Notes: generated by a model from the letters alone, not told the origin. A DNA stretch of 64,000 nt from Ursus arctos (GCF_023065955.2 NW_026622974.1:36177718-36241717), one strand, 5' to 3'; counted from the first letter of the stretch, positions 11,946 through 23,404 are shown. Program-made: numbers and translations.

Positions 11946-13059
11946 AGGACTGAGTGATGCCAAGGCTTGTGTTTCTCTGTGACAAGACGTATGCTTTTTC
12001 TGGAAGGCTAAGTCAACACCTTTAGAGAACCTGTCCACAAATGGGTAGCTGGGAAGGCTCTGGGACCACAATAAGGCAGTGTGGTCAGGGCACTGCAGTC
12101 TGCCCAAAGCTATAGCCCATACACATGGTTCCAATTGGCCCCCGTGCCCATGCTGCAGGGTCAGTGCTCAGAATGAATTGAGAATTTCAGAGTGGATTGC
12201 TTCCCAGAGTGGACCTGCGCCTTCAGACAGGCTCTTAGTGGAAATCCCGCTGGGACTTCCACATAACATACATATTTGTAATGCCTTCCCCTGCCTCGGG
12301 CTATGAGGGTGCTTTGTAGTTAGAACCTAGTTCATTTTAGTATCGCATCTGGTCTTTGGTGGGACACATTGGAGAAAGTGAACTATAGATTAACCTCCAA
12401 GCCAAAAAATAGTTTTATGGTTCCCATTTCATAGGGTCACAAGGGTGTATGAGAATAGAATGCTTGGCAGGAAGTAAAAACCTATACTCTCAGAAATATT
12501 CTTCTTTCTAGTTCTATCTATATCTCTTTAGACTGAGCTGCTTATAAGATAAGAGACTGCAAGTAGGGACCGGGGTGGAAAGCATCACACTGTTGTTATG
12601 GCGGTACATTGGAGAGAAAAGGCGGCACAGCCCAGACTCATCGTGTTCGAGTCATGGAGAAATAAAATTTCAGTAATTGCCTGTGTGGAAGTCCGATTTT
12701 TATATTATGGGGCTTCCTATCAATTTGGGGGAGTAGGGTGACTGAATACAATAAAATGCACGTTAGAGCTACTCTTCATATTTCGTTGTGATACAAACGT
12801 GCCCTTGTCAATATGGCTCCTGCTGGTTTGCATAATTTTCTGAGTTCGTGGGCACCACAGGGTTTGTGCTCCCAACTGTCTTTCTTAGGAGAAATCAGCT
12901 CATGGACTGAGCGCCTAGCCTTCCCTTTTTTACAAGGTAGAGAGTAACGTAATGTCATCTCTAAAATAAATCCGGCAAATGCAAATAAGGTGCGTCATGT
13001 GACTCTGGCTCCATTGCGAGATCATGGGCCCACCATGGCCAGGTTCTGAAATCTTTTAG
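11946..13059. other. Unique sequence, nothing assigned
   Basis: No repeat or exon is recognised; only short open frames without similarity. Confidence 0.4.
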
Positions 13060-13160
13060 AGCAGAAGTTCTCAACCCTGGGTCTGTAGGACATACATAAA
13101 CTTCAGCAGGTCCATAAACTGATGAACCGAAAACAAAATTTTGTATCTGTTAATTGTGGG
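13060..13160. mobile_element. Possible hAT-type DNA transposon remnant
   Basis: 'gcagaagttctcaaccctgggtctg' looks like the terminal region of a Charlie/MER-type hAT element, followed by 'aggtccataaactgatgaacc'. Only one end is convincing. Confidence 0.35.
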
Positions 13161-13302
13161 AGAAAAGGCCATAGCATTCACCAGAGCCTATGACCCACAC
13201 AAGGGCAGACAGATACATGAAAATCCTGCTAGCATTACTTCTTTCTCTCAATCAGAATCAAAGCTGACAAAATCAGCAACACAACAATAAGAAATATACG
13301 TA

Positions 13303-13497
13303 AGGGTGCCTGGGTGGTGCAGTCAGCTAAGCGGCCGACCCTTGGTTTCTACTCAGGTCATGATTTCTGGGTGGAGAGATCAAGACCCGGGTAGGGCTCC
13401 GTGCTCAGCACAGAGCCTGCTTGAGATTCTCTTTCTCCCTCTGCCCCTCCCTCTGCTCGTGCTCTCTCTCTCTAAATAAATAAATACAACTTTAAAA
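13303..13497 (+). mobile_element. CAN-SINE, older subtype
   Basis: Head agggtgcctgggtggtgcag, body with 'ggtttctactcaggtcatgat', 'gcctgcttgagattctc', CT-rich region and ctctaaataaataaat tail. The TSD is weak (aagaaatatacg / aagaagtacgc). Confidence 0.9.
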
Positions 13498-14429
13498 GAA
13501 GTACGCAGATACACAATTTCCTTTTTAAAAATGTTTCCTCGTGGATGCTGTTATTACTCTCTTTGCATGTTGAGGGTTTTGTGACTCAATATGGAGATGT
13601 CTTCTTTCTGATGTGCAAAGTTTAACATAAAATTCGGCAAGTACATAAAATAAGTATATCACGTGCATAGAACCCTTCAGCCGTTTCTTAATTGGAAATG
13701 ACACATATTCATTGACATGTCTAGAAAAAATATTTCGAATATCTCATAAATCATTTATAAATAGCTACTGAAGGTCAAACAATGAAATCAAAGTCTATGA
13801 GTGATTTTCCGTATTGGAATAAGAAAATTTTGTTTGTACTCTTCAGAGATAAAAAATACACCAAGATAGAACTAAGGATTCATTTGTAAGAAATTCCCCT
13901 ATCCTCAAAAAAACCGTAGGAAAAAAAAATCTCTCGAAAATCATCATTCAGGCGGTCTGTAATTTGTAGGCATTAAACATGCACATCACTCAGGAGCAGC
14001 TGCCCTGCAGCCCATTAGCCAAAATTCTCTTTTCTCTCTGTGACGATGAGGGGGCATTTCCTCTCTCTTGTGCCCCCTCCGTCCCTGCTACATGAGCCAC
14101 TTGCAACACTGGTGACATTTTAATTTTTCCCTCGCTGAGATGAGTGTCCAGTGGTCTCTGGGACAGGAATGACATGGATGTGAGGAAAGGGAAAGAGAGA
14201 GAAGCAAAATCTTGTTGCTTTGCCAGTGAGCATCTTTTCTCCAACGAGGGCTGCTTCCCCAGACTCAGTGCGTGGTCCCATCAATCGTGTCCCCGGTGCC
14301 AGCATCCCCTTACTACCGGCCCAGTACTTTTCCTGCTCTCTCCTAGAGGGCCCCACTGCCATAAAATGCTCAGGATGATACACTTTTCCTCTTGAGTATA
14401 GACGAATCTGGCTTCAGTCTTGTCCTAGA
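13498..14429. other. Unique sequence, nothing assigned
   Basis: AT-rich first half; 13990-14390 is GC-richer and open in overlapping frames on both strands without recognisable protein similarity. Confidence 0.4.
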
Positions 14430-14796
14430 AAGACCCTTCCTTAATAAACATGCTTCCCCACCCCCAGCCTCCCCCTGCCTCAGGGCCTTTGCATTGTCTT
14501 TCCCTTTTTGCCCTTTATCTATCTGCTTTATCTGCTTGGTTCCCTCAGTCTCTCCTTCCAGATCTCTGACGATATGATCTCATGCGTCAGGCTTCCCACT
14601 GCATCACTCTATAGATCTCTGAACTTGCTTCACTTTTATTCGTAGGACTTTCACCATCACACTACAATGATCTATTTGTTTGTTTGTTATTTATCTCTTC
14701 CCATCAGAGTGAGGGCAATGTTTCTGTTTCAGTTACCACTCAATGCCTAGAACAGTGGCTGGCACGTAGTAGGCGCTTAATAAATATTTTAAATGC
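14430..14796 (+). mobile_element. L2 LINE 3' end
   Basis: Sense L2 in order: 'tgcctcagggcctttgcattg', 'ccttccagatctctgacg', 'agagtgagggcaatgtttctgt', and the terminus 'gaacagtggctggcacgtag' with 'ggcgcttaataaatatt'. Clear diverged copy. Confidence 0.88.
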
Positions 14797-14799
14797 GCT

Positions 14800-15397
14800 T
14801 AATACATAAATAACACCTATCTCTGCTTTGCAATTTGCAAAGTACTTTCATACTTATTGTCTTATATAATCCACCCCCAAACGTTTATTTGTTATTCTCA
14901 TCTAATTAGTGAGACATCTGAGGATCTAACTGAAAAAACAAAAGAATAAAAGAAAAATAATTTTTTTTTCTTCCAGCCCCTACGTTGTAGTTCAGAGAAG
15001 TAAACAATTAAAAAGGGAAGGGCCATTACCTGGGACAGGCCAAATGGTATTGCAGGAGTTCCCTGGTAGGGTTTCTATATATCCCAGGAGTTGGTTCTCA
15101 GTAGCAGTCTAAAGCTAAACCATGTGATGTTAAAATAAGTAGAGGTAATTTTATACCGGGAATTCAGTAATCACATTCCCCAAAGACTGATGTATAAAAA
15201 CAAGAATTCCAACTTTTTAATTTATGATGAAAAATATATACCAACCACTTCTGTTCACTAATCATCACATCCCCATTAGATGAGTCTTTAGGGGAAGCAA
15301 AATCCTAATTAGAAAGTGGCTTGGTAAGCATAAAAACAAAGGAAGGAGTGTTAATTGAATGATTTCAGTAACTGTGTCATCAACCTACAATAGCTAA
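14800..15397. other. Unique sequence, possible MIR trace
   Basis: The first 100 bases ('ctttgcaatttgcaaagtactttcat', 'cttatataatcc') could be a MIR trace. Nothing else is recognised. Confidence 0.35.
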
Positions 15398-15399
15398 TA

Positions 15400-15922
15400 C
15401 AGACTGTCCCCAATTTACGGTGGTTCGGCTTACAATGTTTTGACTTTACGATGGTGTGGAAGCGATACGTAGGCAGTAGAAACCATACTTCAAATTTTGC
15501 ATCTGGATCTCTTCCTGAGCTGGCAAGCGTGGCACGCTCTTCTCTTGTGATTTGAGCAGTGGCAGTGAGCTGCATATCCCTCTGAGCCACACGATCACAG
15601 GGCCACACAACCTACACACCAACATTCCGTCCCCATCCAAACACCGTTGTTCACTTTCAGTTCAGTGTTCGGTAAATTGCATGAGATACTCAACACTTTA
15701 TTATAAAACAATTTATCGTTATAAAACAGATTTATGATTTGTGTTGGATGATTCTGCCCAACTGTAGGCTGCTGTAAGTGTCTGTGCTTAAAGGGGGGTG
15801 AAGCTAAGCTCTGATGTTCAGTAGGTTACGTGTACTAAATGCGTTTGTGGCCACCTTAAAATATTTTCAATTTACAATTGGGCTATTGGAATGTAACTCT
15901 GTCCTCAGTCAAGGAAGATCTG
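15400..15922. mobile_element. Tigger-like (Tc1/mariner) DNA transposon
   Basis: Flanked by TA on both sides (15398-15399 and 15923-15924), as expected for Tc1/mariner insertion. The left end cagactgtccccaatttac and the right end ..caaggaagatctg are related inverted termini. The internal text ('tttacgatggtgtggaagcg', 'gatgttcagtaggttacgtg', 'atattttcaatttacaattg') is a mammal-wide Tigger-type non-autonomous consensus. No transposase frame. Confidence 0.7.
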
Positions 15923-15924
15923 TA

Positions 15925-16135
15925 CTGATAATAATAATAATAATAGCCACTAATATGGAGCTCTTGCTGCCTGCCAGGCATTCTGTTAATTTACATTGAT
16001 TTATATTTGTATATAATGAAACTATTTTACATACGAAAACACCAAAATCAGAGCAGTTGAGTGACTGACCTAAGATCACTCAGCCGTAGGTGATGAGTGC
16101 AGATTTAGCCTGAGGTGCTTTTGGATCTGAGACTC
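15925..16135 (-). mobile_element. MIR SINE with ATA-rich edge
   Basis: Begins with an (ATA)n run at about 15929-15946, followed by antisense MIR text: 'ctgcctgccaggcattctg', 'gagcagttgagtgactgacctaag' and 'atcactcagccgtaggtgatgag'. Confidence 0.8.
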
Positions 16136-16669
16136 CTGGGCTTCACGCTGCCTTCCCCAAGGGTGATGGTGCCACCTCCACTGACGGGTAAGTCTGGAGG
16201 TAGCATTCCTCTCCCTCCTACAGCGCCGTAGTCGTTCTGCCCATATGGATCTTTCTGGGTCTCTTTTCCATGTATCCATCAGTGATACCCTCTTCTTCTG
16301 ACTGAAATATCCTTTCTTTGGCCGTATCCACACCCAGAATCAGCTACCGCGCAGGCTGCCTCCCAGAGCTGTGCCCTTCTCTCTAAGTCAGGCATCCGTG
16401 CTCTGCAACTTTGGATTCCTACTTTGGAGTTTCACTCCTAGAAGATGTTTGTTCCTCATTCCCAGGTGTTCAGGCTATACTCCCTCCTGTGCTTCCACAG
16501 AAAAGTAACAGTAGAGGCAGTTTGGGGGGCATTTGTTCACAAAACTGAACATTCTGTGTAGACAGTATAAGATGAGGCATAGACAAGAGCTTCAGGCTGT
16601 AATGAAAAGATGGAAAATGATAAATGAATGAATAAAACTTGGGGGCCTTATATAAGTATTCGCTTAGCA
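16136..16669. other. Unique sequence, nothing assigned
   Basis: GC-moderate; no recognised repeat or exon. Confidence 0.35.
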
Positions 16670-16850
16670 AGTAAATCACTCAGCGGACATGTACCAAGGT
16701 TGCTCTTAGCAGCAGAGCTGTAAAGATGGGTTGAGCTTGTAGGGGAACAGTCACAAAGCTAGGATCATACCACAGTGTGGTCAATGCTGGGGGAGAAGGA
16801 TATGCAGAGAGCAAACGGCATACGGGGGCCAACTCTGACAGTCTTAAGAA
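16670..16850 (-). mobile_element. L2-like LINE fragment
   Basis: Antisense L2 trace: 'gtagggga acagtcacaaag', 'ccacagtgtggtcaatgctgg', 'ggccaactctgacag'. Diverged; edges approximate. Confidence 0.45.
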
Positions 16851-16859
16851 TTAAGAATG

Positions 16860-17060
16860 GGGACTGGAAATTGACAGAGATGATGCCATATATTTGTATA
16901 ATACTTTGTAGTTTCAAAGTGCTTTTGCATGAATTATTTGATTGATCTTCCTCAAGCGCTTAGAGATAGACCAGATTATCTCTAATGAATGAGGAGAAGT
17001 AAGAGACTTGCCCTGTCTCCTGCTCCTAGGTCCATGCCCTGGCCCTCTGCTTCCCATGAC
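16860..17060 (-). mobile_element. MIR-like SINE fragment
   Basis: Text such as 'ataatactttgtagtttcaaagtgc', 'cttttgcatgaattatttgatt' and 'gaggagaagtaagagacttgccc' follows the antisense MIR/MIR3 pattern. Confidence 0.5.
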
Positions 17061-19244
17061 ACCATCTTAATTTATGCCATTTCGGTATGATGCCACGGAT
17101 GCTAATTAGAAAATGGGAGCATCTTGTTGTTGTTTTATTTTCCTTTTTAAAAAAGATTAGATGTTAAGTTCCTTTGGGCACGAACAGCATCTCTCACTTC
17201 TTAACGTTTTCCGTAATACCTACACAGTGTTTACGACACAGCCACAGGACTGATGGAGTGATCTTGCTCATACCGCATGCTGATGAAAAACCCTCCGCCA
17301 GTCAAAGCCTAGTCTGTCTTAGGAATAGCATCTGTCTTTCCTTTGAAATGGTCAGGAATCTTTTCCATGGTTAAAGGTTAAATCTTGTCTCATTGGTTTC
17401 CTTTAAAAATATGTTTTCTAACTTGGGCTATGTGTGTTATTATAACAAATAAAAACATTGGAGAAAGCTCTGGATATGCTTTTTCCTTTAGATAAGTGCT
17501 ATGCTACTAGACCATATGACCTCATACTTGGCTCCAATGTTTGGAAATGAGACAGTATAAAAGATGGCAAGTTCTAGTAGCCATGTCACAACAGGGGATG
17601 AAATTTAAAACAAGACTGACAAAAAGTTTGAGGAAACTGACTATTTTTTAAATTGTGCATTTATCATGACAGTTTTGGGGTTAATCTCTGGAACCAGCAC
17701 AAGGATGAATGAGGTAATAGTTGCACATGTTATGGATAAGATAACCAAAGGGGGGAAAAGCCCATTTCCAGGCTAATGTGCAACTAAGATTATGTGCCTG
17801 ATGGCTGGAAACTGTGGTGTGGTTAGAATAATATAGGGTTCAAAAAAATGGTGCTGTTGGAGTGGTGAGCGATCGCACTGGATCTGAAGCTTTGAGTGGG
17901 GGCAGGAAACAGAGTCGGCTGGAGGCCGCCAAGATTTGGGAAGCAAGAAAATGGGAGGTAAACTATAAGACTCCCTCCCAGAATGACATTATAAGGGTTG
18001 GTAATTAAAACTTCACCGAAAAGTGAAATCTGATGATCAAACTGGCTAATCCCGTTCATGTGTATGTGAGGATGTGAGAGGAGATTGCAACATTGATTGC
18101 CATCCCGGACTCCCCAGATGTTATTCCCATCAGAGAAATGTTCAGAGGTCTTGTTTGGACCCACTTTGTTTTATTCTGTGGCTTTGAGGAAGGGGAAAGA
18201 AAGCACTGTGAAGGACGTGTTGAGTGAAATGCACCATTAATTTCATGTCTCTTTTGTGAAAAGCACTTTTAAAGTGTGCCAAGATATTTTAAGTGTTTCA
18301 ACAACATGCTTTTGTGACAATAGAGAAACGAGGGTACATTTTCATGGTATCAATAAAAATATCGTAGTAATTTACAGGGTTGACTGAACTCTACATTGGG
18401 TCACAGTGAAGCTCTTTCAGTGTGAACAGAGATAGCAGCGACCTCTATTTTGTTCCTGAGCCACTGAGATTAGCATAACCATGCTCTCTGATTGCCTGGA
18501 CGATCTGAAGTCTCGGTTGCCTGGGGGCTCAAGTTCTCCAGAGGGCCCTCATTTTGGAACTCTCTTCTTTTCCCTCCCAACACATCTGAGATTTACAAGC
18601 TTTGAGGTCTTAGAAGGAAAGCAAAAAAAAGGCATATTTGTTTCTTTCTTAACTGGTGTAGGTTTCCAGATGGTATTAGAAACTATTATTGGCTGAGAAG
18701 AAACACTTGTTTGTGTCTCAGTCTTGTCCTTTGGTCCACAGACTTGGCAAATGGCTCCCTTTGAATACCTAAGCGAATAAACAAAGCATTTTCAGTATTT
18801 GCTGACACTCACTGTCCTTTCCTCCAACTTTGCCAGATGCAAACGCCAAGGGCCAACAACCCTAGTTTTTGTTCTGTTCAGAATCTCTTTAGAGAATTAC
18901 ACCAGTGAGAACCCCATATCTGATTCTTTGTATTAATGCGTCTGTGGACATAGGATTCTCTGGTTGCCTTACCAATGAGTCGAGTTGCATGTGGCTTGTT
19001 GACTGAATCCCCTCAAAGTCATGCCAGTGTGGCACTCTTATATCAACGTCACATTATCTAAGTTTCTATTATTCCACTATTCTAGTCATGGCAGTAGTCA
19101 CTCTGGTACACAAAGATGTTTAAGACCAAGTTTCTCAACTAAAAGTATCCACAATATTCTAGAGATATTGATGACTGCACATACCACTTTCAAGTCTGTT
19201 GCTCTAAGAGAAATGACAACAGAGACAATGAGGCTTGATGGAAA
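17061..19244. other. Unique sequence, nothing assigned
   Basis: Over 2 kb with no recognised repeat; the longest frame (17823-18164, minus) shows no similarity I recognise. Confidence 0.4.
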
Positions 19245-19465
19245 GAGACAGACATGGGCTTCAAATCCACACGTATACGGGGTCAAATTCCGGCTCTGCC
19301 ACTTCCTTACCTAGAGCACACTTTACCTCTCAGAGCTTGATTTCCTTATCCGAAAGTGGAGAAACCAACAGGCTTCACGGAGATATTGTGAACACTGAAT
19401 GGGATGGTACATGAAAACTGCCCAGCATCGGGCCTGATATACGAAAGATGCCCAGCACATACTTG
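19245..19465 (+). mobile_element. MIR SINE
   Basis: Sense MIR in order: 'gacatgggcttcaaatcc', 'attccggctctgccacttcctt', 'cctctcagagcttgatttcc', 'gtgaacactgaatggg' and 'cccagcatcgggcctgatat'. Confidence 0.82.
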
Positions 19466-19489
19466 CTCCTTTCTCCAAACGAGCAATCA

Positions 19490-19965
19490 ATGATCCATAG
19501 CTGAGAGGTGTAAGGAAAGCTCTGCAAACGGCCTTTGAGTGGGGTATTGAAGGACGTGTAGAATTTCTGTCTAGTGGTTTGGGGAGCCCTGCAGAGGAAG
19601 GAAGACAGAATAGCATAAGGAAGGAAGCAGTTTGGGGAATAGCGTGCAGTTCGATTTGACTAATAAGGGAACTCTGTGTAGGGATGAGGCCGTGGAACGC
19701 CTCCAAATGCAATGTGAGGAATTATAAAATTCTGAAAGCAAGAAGTGTCAATAATTAGGGGACACTATATGATTGGAGTTGTCGCAAAGAAACATAAATC
19801 TAATAGCAATATATTCATTGGATTACAGCGGGGAGGGACAGAGGCCAGGAGACTGGTTAGGACCATTGTGGGGTAGTTCAGAAGAGAGGTAATGAAGGTT
19901 ACACTGGTGTGGATGGAGAAAGGGAGGCAGAGGGCACGCAGGTGGGAGATGAAAAAAAAAGAACG
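19490..19965 (-). mobile_element. L2 LINE fragment
   Basis: Antisense L2 traces: 'attgaaggacgtgtagaatttc', 'gagaggtgtaaggaaagc', 'ggccaggagactggttagg', 'agttcagaagagaggtaatg'. A 129-codon antisense frame at 19323-19712 lies over it and has no independent support. Confidence 0.5.
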
Positions 19966-20175
19966 GCAATTGCTCCTTTAACTTCTGCCTAGACAACACC
20001 CTTGCTACTCCCGCTGTGTCTCTGTACTTCTCAGGACAGAATTTGATTCGTTTACAGGCTCCCCTCCCTGACTGGTGGGGGAGCGTGCTGAGAACTGTAT
20101 TTTGCTCATCTTGGTATTTCTAGACTCTATCACAGAGTCCGAGAATACAGTTAGCCCTTGAAAAAAGTTTGTTTA

Positions 20176-20376
20176 GGGGCTCCTGGGTGGCTCAGCAGGT
20201 CAAGCCACTGCCTTCCACTCGGGTCATGATCCCAGGGTCCTGGGATCGAGTCTCATAACAGGCTCCCTGCTCAGCAGGGAGTCTGCCTCTCCCCAGCCTC
20301 TGCCCCTCCCCCCTGCTCCTGTTGTCTCTTCCTCTCTTTCTCAAATAATTAAAATCTTTAAAAAATTTTTAAAAAG
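20176..20376 (+). mobile_element. CAN-SINE, full length
   Basis: Head ggggctcctgggtggctcag, 'cgggtcatgatcccagggtc', duplicated 'gctccctgctcagcagggag', CT-rich region and tcaaataattaaaatc tail. TSD aaaaaagtttgttta (20161-20175) / aaaagagtttgttca (20377-20391), two mismatches. Confidence 0.93.
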
Positions 20377-20389
20377 AAAAGAGTTTGTT

Positions 20390-20695
20390 CAGTGCAAGAA
20401 TAAATGTTGAATAGATGTGGAATATAGACAAAAAATGGACCGGCAAGAGGAAAATAAAAGGACAGGGGAGTAAAAGATACGTGCCAAACTGAGGGGATGG
20501 AAGTAAAAAGAAAGATGAGAAGGATGTTTTGGAACAGCTTGAGTTCATTCACAACCAGGATGTGGAATTGCAGCCATTAAAAAAATTAGATTAACACTTC
20601 CCTTCTTTTTTTCCTTTAGTCTGAAGCCTTCACCCCATGCACTGCTCTTAATAAATAATACTTGATGAAGACGGTGATGATGTGTCCTCTTCATG
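20390..20695. other. Unique sequence, nothing assigned
   Basis: A-rich sequence after the SINE; no feature is recognised. Confidence 0.35.
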
Positions 20696-20699
20696 TTAA

Positions 20700-20885
20700 T
20701 CCAGACAGTTCTCCGTTTATGAAGGGGTTGGGTTCCAAATGTCTGTCGTAAGTCAGTTGTTTGGCCATCGGAATGTATTTTTCCTTTGAGACAATCAGTA
20801 TAACAGTTAGTGGTTAAATTCTACTTCACAAAAGGCTATTTAATCCACAGAGTGTTGGAATTATGGTACAAATGTAGTGCAGAGT
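20700..20885. mobile_element. Possible Tigger-type DNA element remnant
   Basis: 'cagacagttctccgtttatg', 'gttgggttccaaatgtctgtcgtaag' and 'cctttgagacaatcagtataac' look like a mariner-type non-autonomous element resembling the 'cgtaagtc' families. Ends are not defined. Confidence 0.35.
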
Positions 20886-21826
20886 AGTAACTCCTTCTAG
20901 GTGTATTACACACTTCTTGACGGCTCGCAAAGTGCTTTTGCATACATTACAAAAATGGATTCTCTCTGCATAGTATTTTTTCCATGGAAAAATGTGTTCC
21001 AAGTTTTAAACGAGGAGGCCAGGAACACATCCTCCACCCACTCTGGTCTCCATGAAATGACTTGGCTTCCACAGACAGGCTCCCACACGGCCCTTCTCAG
21101 AGGAGCCCCTTCCAAGGGAGACCCTAGGGCAGGGAAGAAGGATGGGCGTCTGCCAGCACCCGAAGGGCCCGGATGGGCGTCGCCGTCTTGGCTTTGATGA
21201 GAAGAGCCCGTTTGTAGCTAGAACCCGCCACTTGGCGGCTGGAACCTCACGTGAGTGTTTAGCTTCCCTTACGGAGCGTGGGGGCACTGAAGCCTTCCTC
21301 GTGGGCGTCTCTGATGATTGAAGAGCACAAGGCTCGCAGGAGCACCCGGCGCAGTGCCTGATGCGGAGCGGGCGCGCAGTGATGTTCTCTTGATCCTCGT
21401 CCCCGCCCTCCCGCCGCCACTCAGCGGAAGCACAAGGCTGGGGGGTCCTGCAGCGGTCAGCCGGGCAAGGCTGGGAACGAAGGGGCTCCGGCGGGTGCTG
21501 CCCTGGCGACTAACCGTTCCTGAAAAGGGAGCAGCGAGGACTCCAGGATGCTGACGGCCCCCGGCACCGCTGCCAGCTGCACTATCCCTTCGTGCGTCAC
21601 ATGGCGCGGGGCTCCGTTACACGCCGCGTGGCATCCCTGTCCCCGACGTGCCCTTTGTGCTCGGTTCCCTGCCTGGGACTTCAGTCGCAGTCGCCTCACA
21701 CTGCAGAGGTTTAGTGCTGGTGGGAGAGGGAGACGAAAGTGTCCCCAGAGGATGTGCACTGGAGATTTTTACGGGTCAGGCCTGGAAGGGGCCCCCATCG
21801 TGTCCACTCGTAGTGCCTTGGCTGGC

Positions 21827-21836
21827 GTCACGTGAC
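21827..21836. promoter_or_regulatory. Palindromic E-box GTCACGTGAC
   Basis: Perfect 10-bp palindrome with the CACGTG core. The GTCACGTGAC form is the CLEAR/USF/MAX-type site bound by basic helix-loop-helix zipper factors (TFEB, USF, MYC-MAX). It sits at the distal edge of the CpG island. Confidence 0.6.
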
Positions 21837-21855
21837 CATATCGAACTGCAAAGGA

Positions 21856-21871
21856 TTTTGGGAAGTGTAGT
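21856..21871 (-). promoter_or_regulatory. ZNF143/THAP11-type site
   Basis: The reverse complement reads ACTACACTTCCCAAAA, matching the ACTACA-N2-TCCCA core of the ZNF143 (SBS) promoter motif. It lies 19 bases downstream of the E-box, a spacing compatible with a core promoter. Confidence 0.55.
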
Positions 21872-21960
21872 TTGCTGCTTGCCCGGGAGGAGAAGGAGAT
21901 AGCTTTCGCGGCCAGCTAGCAGTCCCTGCCAGGATGGGGGTCCGGTGCTAAGTAGCTACT

Positions 21961-22499
21961 CGTTGGTACAAATTGTTTGCAAGGGACTAATTACAAGTGA
22001 AACAAACAAACAAAAACCGCAGGACTGTAACTCAAGGTAAACAAATGAGTCCAGCTGAATGAGTACTGCAGAATGCACGGGAAGACAAGGGCCTGAGCGT
22101 CGTGGGGGTAAACCCTGCCACGCAGGCTATAGTCTCCTTCTTTGGCAGAAGTGAAAGAGATGAAACAGCAATATTAAATAGTTTTCAAAGTAAATTAAAA
22201 CATAAAGATAAGGATCGTTTAAAATTTGTCTACCAAGAAAGCATTTAAAATAACCCCAAACTTAATCACATAAATTAAGGTCAGGTATTTTAATATATTG
22301 ACTCCATATGAAGACACAAACAGTCACTCTTCATGTTCTTTCTTTCTCTGAATTATTTAACATACTGACTCAAGATCTGGGCAGTCAAGTCACACCCGTA
22401 GCTGGGGTCAATTAGGACAGTTATCTACCTCCAAGCCTTCTCTGACTGGTCTTGTAAAAGGCCTCAGCAAGAGCAAAGATTTGGAGTCTAATTACTTTA
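21961..22499. other. Unique AT-rich stretch after the CpG island
   Basis: Contains a short (AAAC)n run near 22000-22015. No exon is recognised. Confidence 0.4.
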
Positions 22500-22870
22500 A
22501 CAGGTCACAGTTTTTCCAGGCTGCTACTGTGTGCCAGGTATTAGAGATAAAGATACCTCAGACACAGGGTCACCCCACAAGATGCTTACAGTCTCATGAT
22601 GGAGACAAGATGAAGAAGTCATGGGGGATCATTATAGATAAGTCACAGTGGGATTAGCACAGCACTGGCTGCCTGCTCACGGCACGATGGCATCACAGAG
22701 TAAGAAGCGCTGAGAGCAGAGAGCGAGCTGAAAAGGGGAGAGAAAGGGGCTGGTGAAGAACGAAGACACAGGCAGGGAACAGAACACAAAGGACCTTGTA
22801 AGTCCTGCCAAAGGGCACAGCTGTGATCCGATAGCTGACTGGGAGCTAATTCCACGCTGGTGCACAAGCC
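22500..22870 (-). mobile_element. L2 LINE fragment
   Basis: Antisense L2: 'ctactgtgtgccaggtattag', 'agatgcttacagtctcatgatgg', 'ggcagggaacagaacacaaagg' and 'ccttgtaagtcctgcc'. Good order of blocks. Confidence 0.75.
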
Positions 22871-22979
22871 CAGTGAGCCCAGAGAAACACCCATTGATTC
22901 AGGAATCATGACAATTTACTTGTAAAAATAGCGTCCCAAATTCTGTGTGGTCCTATACTATTAAAGAATGTTAGCGCAA

Positions 22980-23043
22980 TCTGTGTGTGCCTGTGTACGC
23001 AGTGCACGTGTGCATGTGTGAGTGTGTGTTTGTGTGTGCGTTT
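22980..23043. repeat. Imperfect (TG)n microsatellite
   Basis: Alternating TG/CG-rich purine-pyrimidine sequence of about 64 bases with interruptions; potential Z-DNA former. Confidence 0.8.
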
Positions 23044-23404
23044 TGCAGAGCAAACATTCTTCAGATTATTGGCATGGAAGGCATCTATGTATCAGAGGCA
23101 GTAAGTGAGAGCTGCAAATTATGTTCCTTTGGGCCCTTTTGCCTGAGCTCATAAAATGGTATTTTTTCTAGAAAAAAAGTTGCTCAAAAGCCAACTTAAA
23201 ATTTAATCTAAATGCATCTCATTAAAAGTTTGGGGGCATTCCTTGTTGGATTTGATTTAAATACTGGTTTAGAAGCCAATAACTAAAGAGCAGGCAGTGG
23301 GGCTATAGAAGCAGGGAAAATAGCTATCTGTATGGTATAACCTAAGACATTGCGGCTACCTTGTAAATGTGGGATCAGCATTTCTCCATTGGTGAAGCCT
23401 CTGG
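23044..23404. other. Unique sequence, nothing assigned
   Basis: No repeat or exon is recognised. Confidence 0.35.

Larger units (their letters stand above)
21150..21960. promoter_or_regulatory. Orphan CpG island, probable promoter
   Basis: An abrupt rise in GC and CpG; for example 21361-21420 holds 8 CpGs in 60 bases, against almost none in flanking DNA. It carries an Sp1-type ccccgccc box at 21401-21408, an E-box within cctcacgtgag that overlaps a donor-like gtgagt at 21251-21256, a palindromic GTCACGTGAC at 21827-21836 and a ZNF143-type motif at 21856-21871. There is no TATA box of note. Open frames up to 100 codons exist on both strands, as expected for GC-rich DNA, and none resembles a known protein. 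It could drive a gene lying outside the window, an lncRNA or a bidirectional pair. Confidence 0.7.

Noticed and set aside
19323..19712. 129-codon minus-strand frame
   Set aside because: It lies over MIR and L2 remnants; openness is fortuitous.
22980..23043. Z-DNA regulatory switch
   Set aside because: The (TG)n run is interrupted and such runs are common; nothing links it to a promoter.
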